From an uncultured Alphaproteobacteria bacterium (GTDB lineage Bacteria; Pseudomonadota; Alphaproteobacteria; RF32; CAG-239), in contig CAKQUE010000016.1 in assembly GCA_934277435.1 (NCBI GenBank), forward strand, positions 1 to 21,952: a stretch of DNA of 21,952 nucleotides, given 5' to 3'. The notes below the pieces were generated by a model, which was not told the DNA's origin, searched no databases, and worked only from the letters and a program-made list of their open reading frames with translations. Below, piece after piece: positions 1 to 6,092 of the stretch. A program made the position numbers and the translations under genes. Position 1 is the first letter of the stretch. Each line of letters begins with the position of its first letter.

Positions 1-839
1 AATTCATCAATTTTTTCGCCCGTTCCCAAAAACTTTACCGGCGCACCGGAAATCATTTTCATAGAAAGAGCGGCACCCGCGCGAGACGAACCGTCTATAC
101 GGGTCAAAACCAAACCGGTAATACCAATTTTGTCGTTAAATTCTTTAGCCACATTGCAGGCTTCCTGACCGATTAAAGCATCGGCAACCAACAAAGTTTC
201 AACCGGCTGCGCCAGCTTTTTAACTTCAGCAACTTCCTGCATTAAAACTTCATCAATTTGCAAACGGCCGGCCGTATCCAAAATCAGCAAATCATACACG
301 CCTTTTTTAGCCTCAGCCAACGCGCGTTTGGTAATTTCAAGCGGCTTTTCACCGGCAACAATCGGCAATGTATCAACACCGATTTGTTTGCCGAGTTGAG
401 CTAATTGCTCTTGAGCGGCCGGACGGTATACGTCTAATGAAGCCAGCAAAATACGTTTATTTTTTTTCAGCTTAGCGGCAATTTTAGCGGTTGTGGTAGT
501 TTTACCCGAACCTTGCAGACCAACCATCAAAAAACAAACAGGAGCCGGCGCGTTAAAGTTCAAACTTTCATCACCGTCACCAAGCAGTTTAACCAATTCA
601 TCATGTACGATTTTAACAACCATTTGCCCTGGCTGCACCGATTTAACCACCTTTTCGCCCAAGGCTTGTTCTTTAACTTTGGCAATAAAGCTTTTAACTA
701 CCGGCAATGAAACATCGGCTTCAAGCAGCGCCACGCGAATTTCACGCATAGCATCGTCAATATCTTTTTCTGACAGCACTCCTCTGGAGGTTATCTTAGA
801 AAAAGCCTGGCTCAGCTTGTCGGTCAAATTTTCAAACAT
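1..839 (-). CDS. ffh: Signal recognition particle protein Ffh (SRP54), 3' end outside window
   Basis: SRP GTPase: binds signal peptides and 4.5S RNA and delivers ribosomes translating membrane proteins to FtsY. The first 279 residues are present; the rest of G and the whole methionine-rich M domain lie outside the window. The N-terminal four-helix bundle begins MFENLTDKLSQAF (residues 1-85). The G domain shows the P-loop GLQGSGKTT (107-115), DVYRPAAQEQL (136-146), DTAGR (188-192) and the guanine-specificity loop as TRIDG (246-250), where TKxDG is usual. The ATG at 839 matches the family's normal N-terminus and has AAAGGT about 10 nt upstream. The gene is alone in its transcript here, with its own promoter and a ~130-nt leader. 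Confidence 0.97.
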   Translation of the reverse strand, partial: MFENLTDKLSQAFSKITSRGVLSEKDIDDAMREIRVALLEADVSLPVVKSFIAKVKEQALGEKVVKSVQPGQMVVKIVHDELVKLLGDGDESLNFNAPAPVCFLMVGLQGSGKTTTTAKIAAKLKKNKRILLASLDVYRPAAQEQLAQLGKQIGVDTLPIVAGEKPLEITKRALAEAKKGVYDLLILDTAGRLQIDEVLMQEVAEVKKLAQPVETLLVADALIGQEACNVAKEFNDKIGITGLVLTRIDGSSRAGAALSMKMISGAPVKFLGTGEKIDE

Positions 840-882
840 TTCTGTTTTTACCTTTATCACCTTGTTAATACAAACAAATTTA

Positions 883-958
883 CGTCAGTGTGCGAAACCT
901 CGCTGGCTGACGGACTCCTCGGAGCTTGAATTTTTTACGACTCTTTTGGTAAAAATTC
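883..958 (-). promoter_or_regulatory. Structured 5' leader of ffh (two hairpins)
   Basis: Between the ffh promoter and its ATG the minus-strand RNA can form two clear hairpins. The first pairs 949-958 with 928-938 (about 10 bp, one bulged base). The second pairs CGTCAG with CTGACG (883-888 with 907-912), has a symmetric 3/3 internal loop, then GCGA/TCGC closing a GGTT loop. Neither is followed by a T-run, so they are not ordinary terminators. They may be a cis-regulatory or mRNA-stabilising leader; function is unknown. Confidence 0.45.
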
Positions 959-973
959 ACTAAATTTGCTTAG

Positions 974-1002
974 TTTATACTTAAAAAATCACCGCTTGTC
1001 AA
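974..1002 (-). promoter_or_regulatory. Sigma-70 promoter for ffh
   Basis: On the minus strand: TTGACA (997-1002), a 17-bp spacer and TATAAA (974-979), nearly a consensus promoter. Predicted start near 967, giving a leader of about 128 nt. The -35 box overlaps the edge of the repeat at 1000-1050. Confidence 0.8.
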
Positions 1003-1050
1003 CACCTTTTTTAAAACAGAAAAGGAGCATTTTTCCAACACCCCTTTTTA
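1000..1050. repeat. Dispersed ~50-bp repeat, copy 1 (terminator-like)
   Basis: Nearly the same sequence occurs at 2491-2542: CAACACC + T-run + AAAACA + purine stretch + AGGAGCATTTTT + CAACACCCC + T-run. On the minus strand AAAAGGGG can pair with CTCCTTTT (one G-U) and is followed by a T-rich stretch. It lies downstream of the minus-strand gene ending at 1182, so it may be a second terminator. In this copy it abuts the ffh promoter. Confidence 0.6.
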
Positions 1051-1136
1051 TATAAATCTGACAATCTAAAGACATCGGATATTTTGCGCAATAGTCATCA
1101 AGTATGTATAATATTTCATCTAAACAATCTTCAATA

Positions 1137-1172
1137 ACAACAAAAGCCTGATGTTACAAAACATCAGACTTT
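1137..1172 (-). terminator. Rho-independent terminator after the 361-aa gene
   Basis: CTGATGTT (1148-1155), a 4-nt loop and AACATCAG (1160-1167), extended by AAAG/CTTT across one mismatch. On the minus strand it is followed by CTTTTGTTGTT. It begins 10 nt after the stop codon at 1182. Confidence 0.8.
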
Positions 1173-1181
1173 ATTGTTTAG

Positions 1182-2267
1182 TTAGAAATCTTCAATATGA
1201 TGAAGCATGCTCTCAAAAAAGGCTATTTCTACCACATTGCTGTGAGCTTTGCAAAAATTCAAAGCATCATAATAGCATTTTTTCCGCGCCTTTTTGACAT
1301 CTACCGCCAAATACAGACGCACACAGATTGCCTCCATCGTATCTGTCAATTTATGCCCCGTATAGTTCTCAATATGCCTAAAAATATCGTCGGTATTTTT
1401 TCCCTCAATAATATCATCGACAACGTACGAAATTGTTGTAATACCGACAAAAAACGCAGCCAAACGTGTCAGTTCTGCCAAAAACACTTCAGTTTTCAGC
1501 TGCGGATAAGCTTTGCAAACTTCAGGCATTTCCGTACCGACTGTACTGAATGCCATTAAAAAGCGCAGCAAATCCACACTATCTGTTTTAATAAGCTGCT
1601 GAATAATTTCCGGTGCCGGATAGTTTTTGAACGTAAATTTACTAAGCAGCCATTTGCTGACTTTTTTATTTTGAAGTTCCAAAATATCCAACTGCAAATC
1701 AACATCCGGCAACAGCTTTTGAGCTACCACGTTATCCGGTAAATAATGCATAGCTCTTTCCAGCGCCCAAAGTTTTTCCTTAGCCGGATTTTCAGCATTT
1801 TTAGCCTGTTTCAGCAACAAACGCAAAAGCCGAATACTACTGAACCTACCGACATAATACGACAGTTTACGGCATTTAGATTCCAGCGGCTCGCCGTAAT
1901 CATCACGCTTGCACTCACCATAACCTGAACTCATAGCCACCAACTTTTGTTCAGCTTCAGCACTAAGCGCATGGTCCATCATATAGGTGTATTCGCTGTC
2001 CAAAATGAGCTGTTCCAATTCAGCACCGTACGGAATTTCTTGGCGTGAATGAATAGCGACTCCCAGCAGCTTGACCGGATTTAAGTTAATATAATTCAAC
2101 ATTTTTTCATCCGGCATGTGTGAGAATTGCTCTACCAACAGCTGCTCTGCCTGCTGAGCATCTTTTGCTTTACACACATGGGTCACAAGTTTCAAAATTT
2201 GCTCAGGGATAAGTTTACCTTGTTCAGCATCATCCCACGAAAACTCAGAATAATCAAAATCAGCCAT
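1182..2267 (-). CDS. Hypothetical soluble protein, 361 aa
   Basis: Not recognised. No signal peptide, and no membrane segment is convincing; AAFFVGITTISYVV near residues 270-285 is the most hydrophobic stretch. The sequence reads as mostly amphipathic helix with many Leu, Lys and Glu, as in helical-repeat proteins, but no repeat unit could be defined. Distinctive segments are the N-terminal FDYSEFSWDDAEQGKL and the middle SYYVGRFSSIRLLRLLLKQA. It has its own promoter (2308-2335) and terminator (1137-1172), so it is probably monocistronic. The ATG at 2267 has no Shine-Dalgarno sequence, a trait shared with several neighbours in 2555-5322. A remote relation to the protein at 2972-3652 (both helical, with Y-x4-F motifs) is possible but unproven. 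Confidence 0.8.
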   Translation of the reverse strand: MADFDYSEFSWDDAEQGKLIPEQILKLVTHVCKAKDAQQAEQLLVEQFSHMPDEKMLNYINLNPVKLLGVAIHSRQEIPYGAELEQLILDSEYTYMMDHALSAEAEQKLVAMSSGYGECKRDDYGEPLESKCRKLSYYVGRFSSIRLLRLLLKQAKNAENPAKEKLWALERAMHYLPDNVVAQKLLPDVDLQLDILELQNKKVSKWLLSKFTFKNYPAPEIIQQLIKTDSVDLLRFLMAFSTVGTEMPEVCKAYPQLKTEVFLAELTRLAAFFVGITTISYVVDDIIEGKNTDDIFRHIENYTGHKLTDTMEAICVRLYLAVDVKKARKKCYYDALNFCKAHSNVVEIAFFESMLHHIEDF

Positions 2268-2307
2268 AATCTATAAAATTAAGTTAATAATTTAGTTAAC
2301 ACCTCAT

Positions 2308-2335
2308 TTTATAGACAAAATTCACAAAAAGTCAA
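2308..2335 (-). promoter_or_regulatory. Sigma-70 promoter for the 361-aa gene
   Basis: Minus strand TTGACT (2330-2335), 16-bp spacer, TATAAA (2308-2313). Predicted leader about 35 nt, AT-rich and without a Shine-Dalgarno sequence. Confidence 0.7.
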
Positions 2336-2405
2336 CAAGAAAAGGCAATATTATCATAGCAAAATAGAAATGTTACATTAAAATGTTTTCAAAGGATAAA
2401 AAAAG

Positions 2406-2504
2406 ATGAAAACAGATATAGAAACAAAGTATGAATACATAAAGCAATTTTTACTTCTTTTTATGCTAGTGTTGCATTTCTATTTTGGAACAACACCTTT
2501 TTAA
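2406..2504 (+). CDS. Possible 32-aa single-helix membrane peptide
   Basis: A short plus-strand reading frame from ATG 2406 to TAA 2504, with AAGGA about 10 nt upstream. It starts MKTDIETKYEYIKQF (charged) and continues into LLLFMLVLHFYFG, long enough for a short membrane helix, ending TTPF. Its last codons run into repeat copy 2 (2491-2542). No convincing promoter was found. The hydrophilic-then-hydrophobic layout fits a bacterial small membrane protein, but chance is a real alternative in AT-rich DNA. Confidence 0.3.
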   Translation: MKTDIETKYEYIKQFLLLFMLVLHFYFGTTPF

Positions 2505-2542
2505 AACAAAAAAAGGAGCATTTTTTCAACACCCCTTTTTTT
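2491..2542. repeat. Dispersed ~50-bp repeat, copy 2
   Basis: Near-identical to 1000-1050; differences are mostly in homopolymer lengths and single bases. Like copy 1 it sits just 3' of a minus-strand gene (stop at 2555). Confidence 0.6.
2508..2542 (-). terminator. Rho-independent terminator after the 119-aa lipoprotein gene
   Basis: On the minus strand AAAAAAAGGGG (from 2542 down) pairs with CTCCTTTTTTT (ending at 2508) with one G-U, followed by GTTTTAAAAA. It starts 12 nt after the stop codon at 2555 and is the core of repeat copy 2. Confidence 0.7.
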
Positions 2543-2554
2543 GCAAACAGAAAA

Positions 2555-2914
2555 TTAACTATTAATAGCTAAACGTCCAAGATACAAAATAAAACCACCT
2601 ATACAAACAACGACAAAGCCAACCCACAAAGGAACAATAATATCCCAAATATTCTGAGAATGCACATGGCTAAGACGAGAATTTTCAATCTCCACCACGT
2701 CGCCTTTTTTGTAAGCCGGATAGTTTTCACTGTATTGACAAGCCTCAACAGAAAATGTTTGAGGCTCGGTCACACCTTCAAACTTGAAAGTCATGTCAGT
2801 TGAAGTAGCTGTCACATCTTCGACGGTATAAACTTCACCATCTTGATGTGAAACATTCTTTGTACACGATGCAAATCCTAAAATGATTAGCATCACGATA
2901 ATAATCTTTTTCAT
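2555..2914 (-). CDS. Small lipoprotein with C-terminal membrane helix, 119 aa
   Basis: Family unknown. The N-terminus MKKIIIVMLIILGFASC is a lipoprotein-type signal peptide with a near-standard lipobox (F-A-S-C, Cys17). Residues ~27-85 form a small beta-rich extracytoplasmic domain, including FKFEGVTEPQTFSVEAC and YKKGDVVEIENS. Residues ~90-113 (IIVPLWVGFVVVCIGGFILYLG) are a clear transmembrane helix. A lipid anchor plus a C-terminal helix is unusual; alternatively the first helix stays uncleaved and the protein is a two-helix hairpin. The short beta domain with a 'KKGD.V' turn before a final helix recalls DUF3592-type proteins, but this is a weak likeness. Terminators lie on both sides, implying its own transcript. 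No Shine-Dalgarno sequence precedes the ATG. Confidence 0.8.
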   Translation of the reverse strand: MKKIIIVMLIILGFASCTKNVSHQDGEVYTVEDVTATSTDMTFKFEGVTEPQTFSVEACQYSENYPAYKKGDVVEIENSRLSHVHSQNIWDIIVPLWVGFVVVCIGGFILYLGRLAINS

Positions 2915-2944
2915 ATGCGACGATTTAATTAAACAAACGAGCTT

Positions 2945-2964
2945 CCACCGGCTTGCGCCGGCGG
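2945..2964 (-). terminator. Hairpin terminator after the 226-aa gene
   Basis: On the minus strand CCGCCGGC - GCAA - GCCGGTGG: an 8-bp GC-rich stem (one G-U) closed by a GNRA-type tetraloop, 7 nt after the stop at 2972. The following tract (AAGCTCGTTTGTTT) is only moderately T-rich. Confidence 0.65.
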
Positions 2965-2971
2965 TATCATT

Positions 2972-3652
2972 CTAGGCATCAGCACGACGGCTTAAAACCA
3001 CGTCTTTAACTTCATTCAATCCGCTTTGCTTACACAGCAAATCAAATGAACAATCATCAAGCAATGCTTCTTTATGATTGTTAACATATTCCAGCAGCAG
3101 TTTTTTATAGTCCAAGCTGCATTTAGGCGTGGTATCGTAGCCATTACATGCGGTCAGCACAATCAAACACATTTCCGAATCAGTAGAAAGGACAAATTTA
3201 CTACAATACCAAGAGATTTTTTTGACATCGTCTGACATCAAAAGTTCCTTTTCAATCCACGGATGCAAAGGTTTTGGCAAGCGTTCAAAATCCTCTTGCG
3301 AAAGTTTTATAATCACTTCGCTTTCGGCCTTGGTTAATGGTTCTTCGCGTTTTTTCAAACAAGCCATAAACAGCGGCAGCACTCGCTTGCGATAAGCCAT
3401 AATTTTAGCAAAAGCCTTATCACAAACAAACGAATTATTGATAAAGAAAATACTCAAAACCCGTCGCAACTCGCGGTCTGTTGTTTGCCCGCCTTTTTTA
3501 CACCATTTCATATTCCAGGCGATTTCCGATTGCCAATCTTTGTTTTCATCAGAATCATACTCATAAGCTTCACACAAACCATGTAAAGTTCCAAGTGAAA
3601 AATCACCCTTGAGAGCCACATACTGAAAATAAAGTCTTTTTAAAACATTCAT
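2972..3652 (-). CDS. Hypothetical soluble protein, 226 aa
   Basis: Not recognised. No signal peptide or transmembrane segment. The sequence is mostly helical and rich in Lys, Leu and Cys; cysteines include WYCSKF, EMCLIVLTACNG, PKCSLD, DDCSF and LLCKQ. The pattern is reminiscent of a cytoplasmic helical-repeat protein. The ATG at 3652 (MNVLKRLYFQYVAL) is preferred over an in-frame GTG two codons upstream; neither has a Shine-Dalgarno sequence. A good promoter lies at 3697-3724 and a hairpin terminator at 2945-2964, so it is probably transcribed alone. Confidence 0.78.
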   Translation of the reverse strand: MNVLKRLYFQYVALKGDFSLGTLHGLCEAYEYDSDENKDWQSEIAWNMKWCKKGGQTTDRELRRVLSIFFINNSFVCDKAFAKIMAYRKRVLPLFMACLKKREEPLTKAESEVIIKLSQEDFERLPKPLHPWIEKELLMSDDVKKISWYCSKFVLSTDSEMCLIVLTACNGYDTTPKCSLDYKKLLLEYVNNHKEALLDDCSFDLLCKQSGLNEVKDVVLSRRADA

Positions 3653-3696
3653 AAGCACAAAATAATTTAAACAGTTAATAATATAAATTTAATTCA

Positions 3697-3724
3697 AATA
3701 TAATTTTCTCTCATTTTTTGTCAA
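3697..3724 (-). promoter_or_regulatory. Sigma-70 promoter for the 226-aa gene
   Basis: Minus strand TTGACA (3719-3724), 16-bp spacer, TATATT (3697-3702). Predicted ~38-nt AT-rich leader with no Shine-Dalgarno sequence. The -35 box is only 25 nt from the stop codon of the upstream lipoprotein gene. Confidence 0.7.
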
Positions 3725-3748
3725 GAAAAAAATTTAACTTTAATGAAT

Positions 3749-4633
3749 TTAGTCGGCACATTTTTTATGTTCTGCTTGCGCTCTATATTTTTGATAATCA
3801 GCATGAATCTGTTCATCAACATAAGCTTGAGCAGAAACGTTTTTATTACTGTAACCGGCAACAAAATCCAAAGCTTCCGATGTCAAATATGGTTTCATAA
3901 TTTCATATGGCAACACAAAAGAAATGCGGCCGTTTGCATACCACGAAATTTCATACGGCAGATAGGCAAAACCAACGCCATTATCGGTCAAAAACGGTTT
4001 AGACTGCGGCAGCGGTAAATTATTTACATTATATTCGCCAAATACCTCGTTTTGCAAATCAGCTTCTTGAAAATCACACTGATAGACAGCACCTTTTTGG
4101 GCTGTGAAATAGGCATTCAACCCCTGTTTCAATAACGGCTTAAATTCAGCTGTATTTACCTTGTCATTAAGTATATTATCATTGATAAGCTTACCATTGC
4201 TTTTGCTTATGGTTTTAGCCTGCCAAAACGACATTCCATGCGCACCGCCGGTAAAAACATAGGAATCATAAACAAAAGTCACAAACTTTGGATTTTGCGC
4301 TATTAAATCCACATTTCCGCTATAAGTCGCCTTAAATGAATATTCCAAATCTTCTTCCGGCTGCAAATCTTTATTTTCAGCTTGTGCAAATTGTTTCAAA
4401 ATCGCGTCGGCGTTATCTAAATTACCTTCATATTTCGGCAGCAAAAACTCAACAACCTGCTGTCTGATTTCAGGCAAAGCAATTCCCTCGCCTTTTTGCG
4501 GATAATCCATGGCAACGCTTATTGATACTTTTTCATTTTCTTCCTGTAAACTAAAACGCTTTGTTTCCAACGCATTATTTTTTTGGCACGCCGCCAAGAC
4601 CAGAAGCAAGCAAATATTAAAAATTTTTTTCAT
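3749..4633 (-). CDS. Lipoprotein with DUF3298/RsiV-like domain, 294 aa
   Basis: A secreted lipid-anchored protein: signal MKKIFNICLLLVLAAC with lipobox V-L-A-A-C (Cys16). The mature part looks like the DUF4163 + DUF3298 arrangement known from RsiV (anti-sigma factor/lysozyme sensor) and PdaC. Visible marks are YDSYVFTGGAHG (the family's TGGAHG turn), then KLINDNILN and an FKPLLKQGLNAYF helix, and near the end FLTDNGVGFAYLPYEI and ISFVLPYEIMKPYL. There is no cytoplasmic anti-sigma segment, so an RsiV role is not supported; envelope-exposed binding is the cautious inference. The ATG at 4633 has AAAGGA about 8 nt upstream. No clear terminator follows; the promoter of the next gene starts almost at once. 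Confidence 0.85.
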   Translation of the reverse strand: MKKIFNICLLLVLAACQKNNALETKRFSLQEENEKVSISVAMDYPQKGEGIALPEIRQQVVEFLLPKYEGNLDNADAILKQFAQAENKDLQPEEDLEYSFKATYSGNVDLIAQNPKFVTFVYDSYVFTGGAHGMSFWQAKTISKSNGKLINDNILNDKVNTAEFKPLLKQGLNAYFTAQKGAVYQCDFQEADLQNEVFGEYNVNNLPLPQSKPFLTDNGVGFAYLPYEISWYANGRISFVLPYEIMKPYLTSEALDFVAGYSNKNVSAQAYVDEQIHADYQKYRAQAEHKKCAD

Positions 4634-4702
4634 ATTTTCAATCCTTTCTCAAATATACACAAAGATATACTGTAAAAAAATAAAATCAATTACAAAATTA
4701 TC

Positions 4703-4730
4703 TTGACATGCATAACAATAATGCTATGTT
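4703..4730 (+). promoter_or_regulatory. Sigma-70 promoter for the 70-aa membrane protein gene
   Basis: TTGACA (4703-4708), 16-bp spacer, TATGTT (4725-4730). Predicted start near 4737, ~35 nt before the ATG; the leader is almost pure A/T with no Shine-Dalgarno sequence. Confidence 0.7.
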
Positions 4731-4771
4731 AAGCGCCGATTTTAAATTATTAATTCAATAAAATTATTATT

Positions 4772-4984
4772 ATGATTGTAAAAGTTTTTATGAGCGTTAG
4801 TATTGTGGCAGTGTTAGCTGTTATGGCCGTTGCCGGAATTATGTTGAACCGCCGTGAGTACAAGAATAACCGCACAAATATTGCCGTTTCTGCCGGAGAT
4901 TTTACCGCAGGATATGTTTGCATATATTCCTTGCTGCTGGTTGCCGCCGGTTTCATCATCTCAAAAGTAATACTTTTCAGCTGA
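4772..4984 (+). CDS. Two-helix small membrane protein, 70 aa
   Basis: Family unknown. Helix 1 covers about residues 4-25 (VFMSVSIVAVLAVMAVAGIM). A basic linker with NRREYKNNR follows, then helix 2 at ~48-68 (CIYSLLLVAAGFIISKVILF). By the positive-inside rule the linker should be cytoplasmic with both ends outside. It has its own promoter and terminator. There is no Shine-Dalgarno sequence before the ATG, so initiation probably relies on an unstructured A/U-rich leader. Its size and layout match the next gene (5113-5322), so the two may be distant paralogues. An overlapping antisense frame was discarded because promoter, terminator and topology all favour this strand. Confidence 0.7.
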   Translation: MIVKVFMSVSIVAVLAVMAVAGIMLNRREYKNNRTNIAVSAGDFTAGYVCIYSLLLVAAGFIISKVILFS

Positions 4985-5000
4985 TAAACAAGTAGAAAAA

Positions 5001-5037
5001 TGCCTTGTACTACCTAGTAGTCACAGGCTATTTTTTT
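5001..5037 (+). terminator. Rho-independent terminator after the 70-aa gene
   Basis: GCCT(T)GTACTAC - loop - GTAGT(C)ACAGGC, an 11-bp stem with two single-base bulges, followed by TATTTTTTT. Confidence 0.75.
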
Positions 5038-5048
5038 AAGATATCATA

Positions 5049-5077
5049 TTGACAAAATACACAAAAAGTCATACTTT
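5049..5077 (+). promoter_or_regulatory. Sigma-70 promoter for the 69-aa membrane protein gene
   Basis: TTGACA (5049-5054), 17-bp spacer, TACTTT (5072-5077). Predicted ~29-nt A/U-rich leader without a Shine-Dalgarno sequence. Confidence 0.7.
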
Positions 5078-5112
5078 GCAGATAAATATTAATTATCTAA
5101 AAATTATTGTCT

Positions 5113-5322
5113 ATGAATCATGATTCAATTTTTTTAATTAGCGCGATTGTCTGCTTTGTTGTCGCACTGCTTTACGGCAGCTATCTTGACGAACATTTCA
5201 GTAAACAACACCCTGAAAAGACTGAGCATAGAACAGATTTTGCCGGTATTTTAGGAATTATCTGTCTAATTTCGATTGCCATCTGCGCTATTGTTCTAAA
5301 GTCTCTTCATTTGATTGATTAG
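5113..5322 (+). CDS. Two-helix small membrane protein, 69 aa
   Basis: Family unknown. Helix 1 is about residues 6-23 (IFLISAIVCFVVALLYG). A charged linker with HFSKQHPEKTEHR follows, then helix 2 at ~44-63 (ILGIICLISIAICAIVLK), ending in LHLID. The ATG at 5113 is preferred over an in-frame TTG two codons upstream. Length, helix-basic linker-helix layout, strong promoter and lack of a Shine-Dalgarno sequence all mirror 4772-4984. The stop codon lies in the first copy of an 18-bp tandem repeat, so the C-terminal coding sequence is duplicated just beyond the stop. It is convergent with the amidase gene. Confidence 0.7.
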   Translation: MNHDSIFLISAIVCFVVALLYGSYLDEHFSKQHPEKTEHRTDFAGILGIICLISIAICAIVLKSLHLID

Positions 5323-5340
5323 CTTCATTTGATTGATTAA
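5305..5340 (+). repeat. 18-bp perfect-but-one tandem duplication across a stop codon
   Basis: CTTCATTTGATTGATTAG (5305-5322) is followed directly by CTTCATTTGATTGATTAA (5323-5340). The unit is six codons, in frame, and each copy reads L-H-L-I-D-stop. Confidence 0.9.
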
Positions 5341-5349
5341 AAAAAAACG

Positions 5350-5377
5350 CAGCCCTGATTTTAATTTATCAGAGCTG
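5350..5377. terminator. Bidirectional terminator between convergent genes
   Basis: CAGCCCTGAT - 8-nt loop - ATCAGAGCTG, 10 positions with one mismatch (a G-U on the minus strand). TTTTTTTATTTTT follows on the plus strand and a long T-run on the minus strand, so it can serve both the 69-aa gene and the amidase gene. Confidence 0.85.
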
Positions 5378-5382
5378 TTTTT

Positions 5383-6084
5383 TTATTTTTCATATTGCAC
5401 GCTGCAGGCTTTGAGGATTGGCAAATATTTTTCATCTAGAGCAAAACCTTCGGGATAAGGATGCTGCAGCAAATCGTGAATATCCGGATTTATAGCCACT
5501 TCTTGCGGAATAAAGTGCCGACAAAAAGCCCACATCGCCGCCGCTGAATTTTCGGTATTATAGCCGATTTTTTGCAGCAAAATTTCGGGATTAGTTTCTT
5601 TTTCTTTTGCCGCGTCATTCAAATCATACCACAATCCAATACCATTTTCCGCCAGCTTTTGCCATGGAAAAGCCACTCCGGGGTCGGGCTTGCGTGTTGG
5701 TGCAATATCCGAATGTCCAACCACATTTTTTGCCGGAATATGATGACGTTCAATAATCCCCTGACACAGTTCAATCAAACTTTGTATCTGCCGTTCGCTA
5801 TACGGCTCTTGCCCCATTGACATAGTACTGATTTCTATACCAATAGAATTATGGTTCAAATTATCAAATTCACGCCATGAGCTTATGCCGGCATGCCAAG
5901 CGCGTTTTTCTTCCGGAACCAGCTTGGTCACATCGCCGTTCAACCCCACCACATAATGGGCGCTGAGCTCTTCTTTTTCCAGCACGGCAATCATATCTTT
6001 GGTGTCATGCGCGCTGCAATGCAAAACCAAAGCGCTGATTTTTGCGGGACGTTCATTAAAATACGGCAACATATGAGTTCTCAT
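5383..6084 (-). CDS. N-acetylmuramoyl-L-alanine amidase (Amidase_2 family), 233 aa
   Basis: Cleaves the amide bond between N-acetylmuramic acid and L-alanine in peptidoglycan or its fragments. The zinc ligands of the family are visible: LVLHCSA (His22), VVGHSD (His124) and RKPDPG (Asp134), plus AHYVVGLNGDV, RAWHAGISSW and LNHNSIGIEI. The last two look more like AmiD than AmpD. No signal peptide or lipobox is seen, so a cytoplasmic recycling role as in AmpD is possible despite the AmiD-like sequence. The C-terminal ~75 residues (EILLQKIGYNTENSAAAMWA...) resemble a peptidoglycan-binding-like helical domain. ATG at 6084 was chosen because AGAGGA lies 5-6 nt upstream; an upstream TTG at 6102 would overlap pgeF. 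Last gene of the deoB operon. Confidence 0.9.
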   Translation of the reverse strand: MRTHMLPYFNERPAKISALVLHCSAHDTKDMIAVLEKEELSAHYVVGLNGDVTKLVPEEKRAWHAGISSWREFDNLNHNSIGIEISTMSMGQEPYSERQIQSLIELCQGIIERHHIPAKNVVGHSDIAPTRKPDPGVAFPWQKLAENGIGLWYDLNDAAKEKETNPEILLQKIGYNTENSAAAMWAFCRHFIPQEVAINPDIHDLLQHPYPEGFALDEKYLPILKACSVQYEK

Positions 6085-6092
6085 TTTTTCCT

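Noticed and set aside
493..963. Plus-strand frame across the start of ffh
   Set aside because: Antisense to a certain gene and its promoter; composition is that of a reverse-strand shadow.
3749..4633. Assignment of the DUF3298-like lipoprotein as an RsiV anti-sigma factor
   Set aside because: It has a lipobox instead of a cytoplasmic anti-sigma segment plus membrane helix, and no sigma factor gene is adjacent.
4750..4959. Minus-strand frame opposite the 70-aa membrane protein gene
   Set aside because: The plus strand has promoter, terminator and a sensible two-helix protein; the minus frame has none of these.
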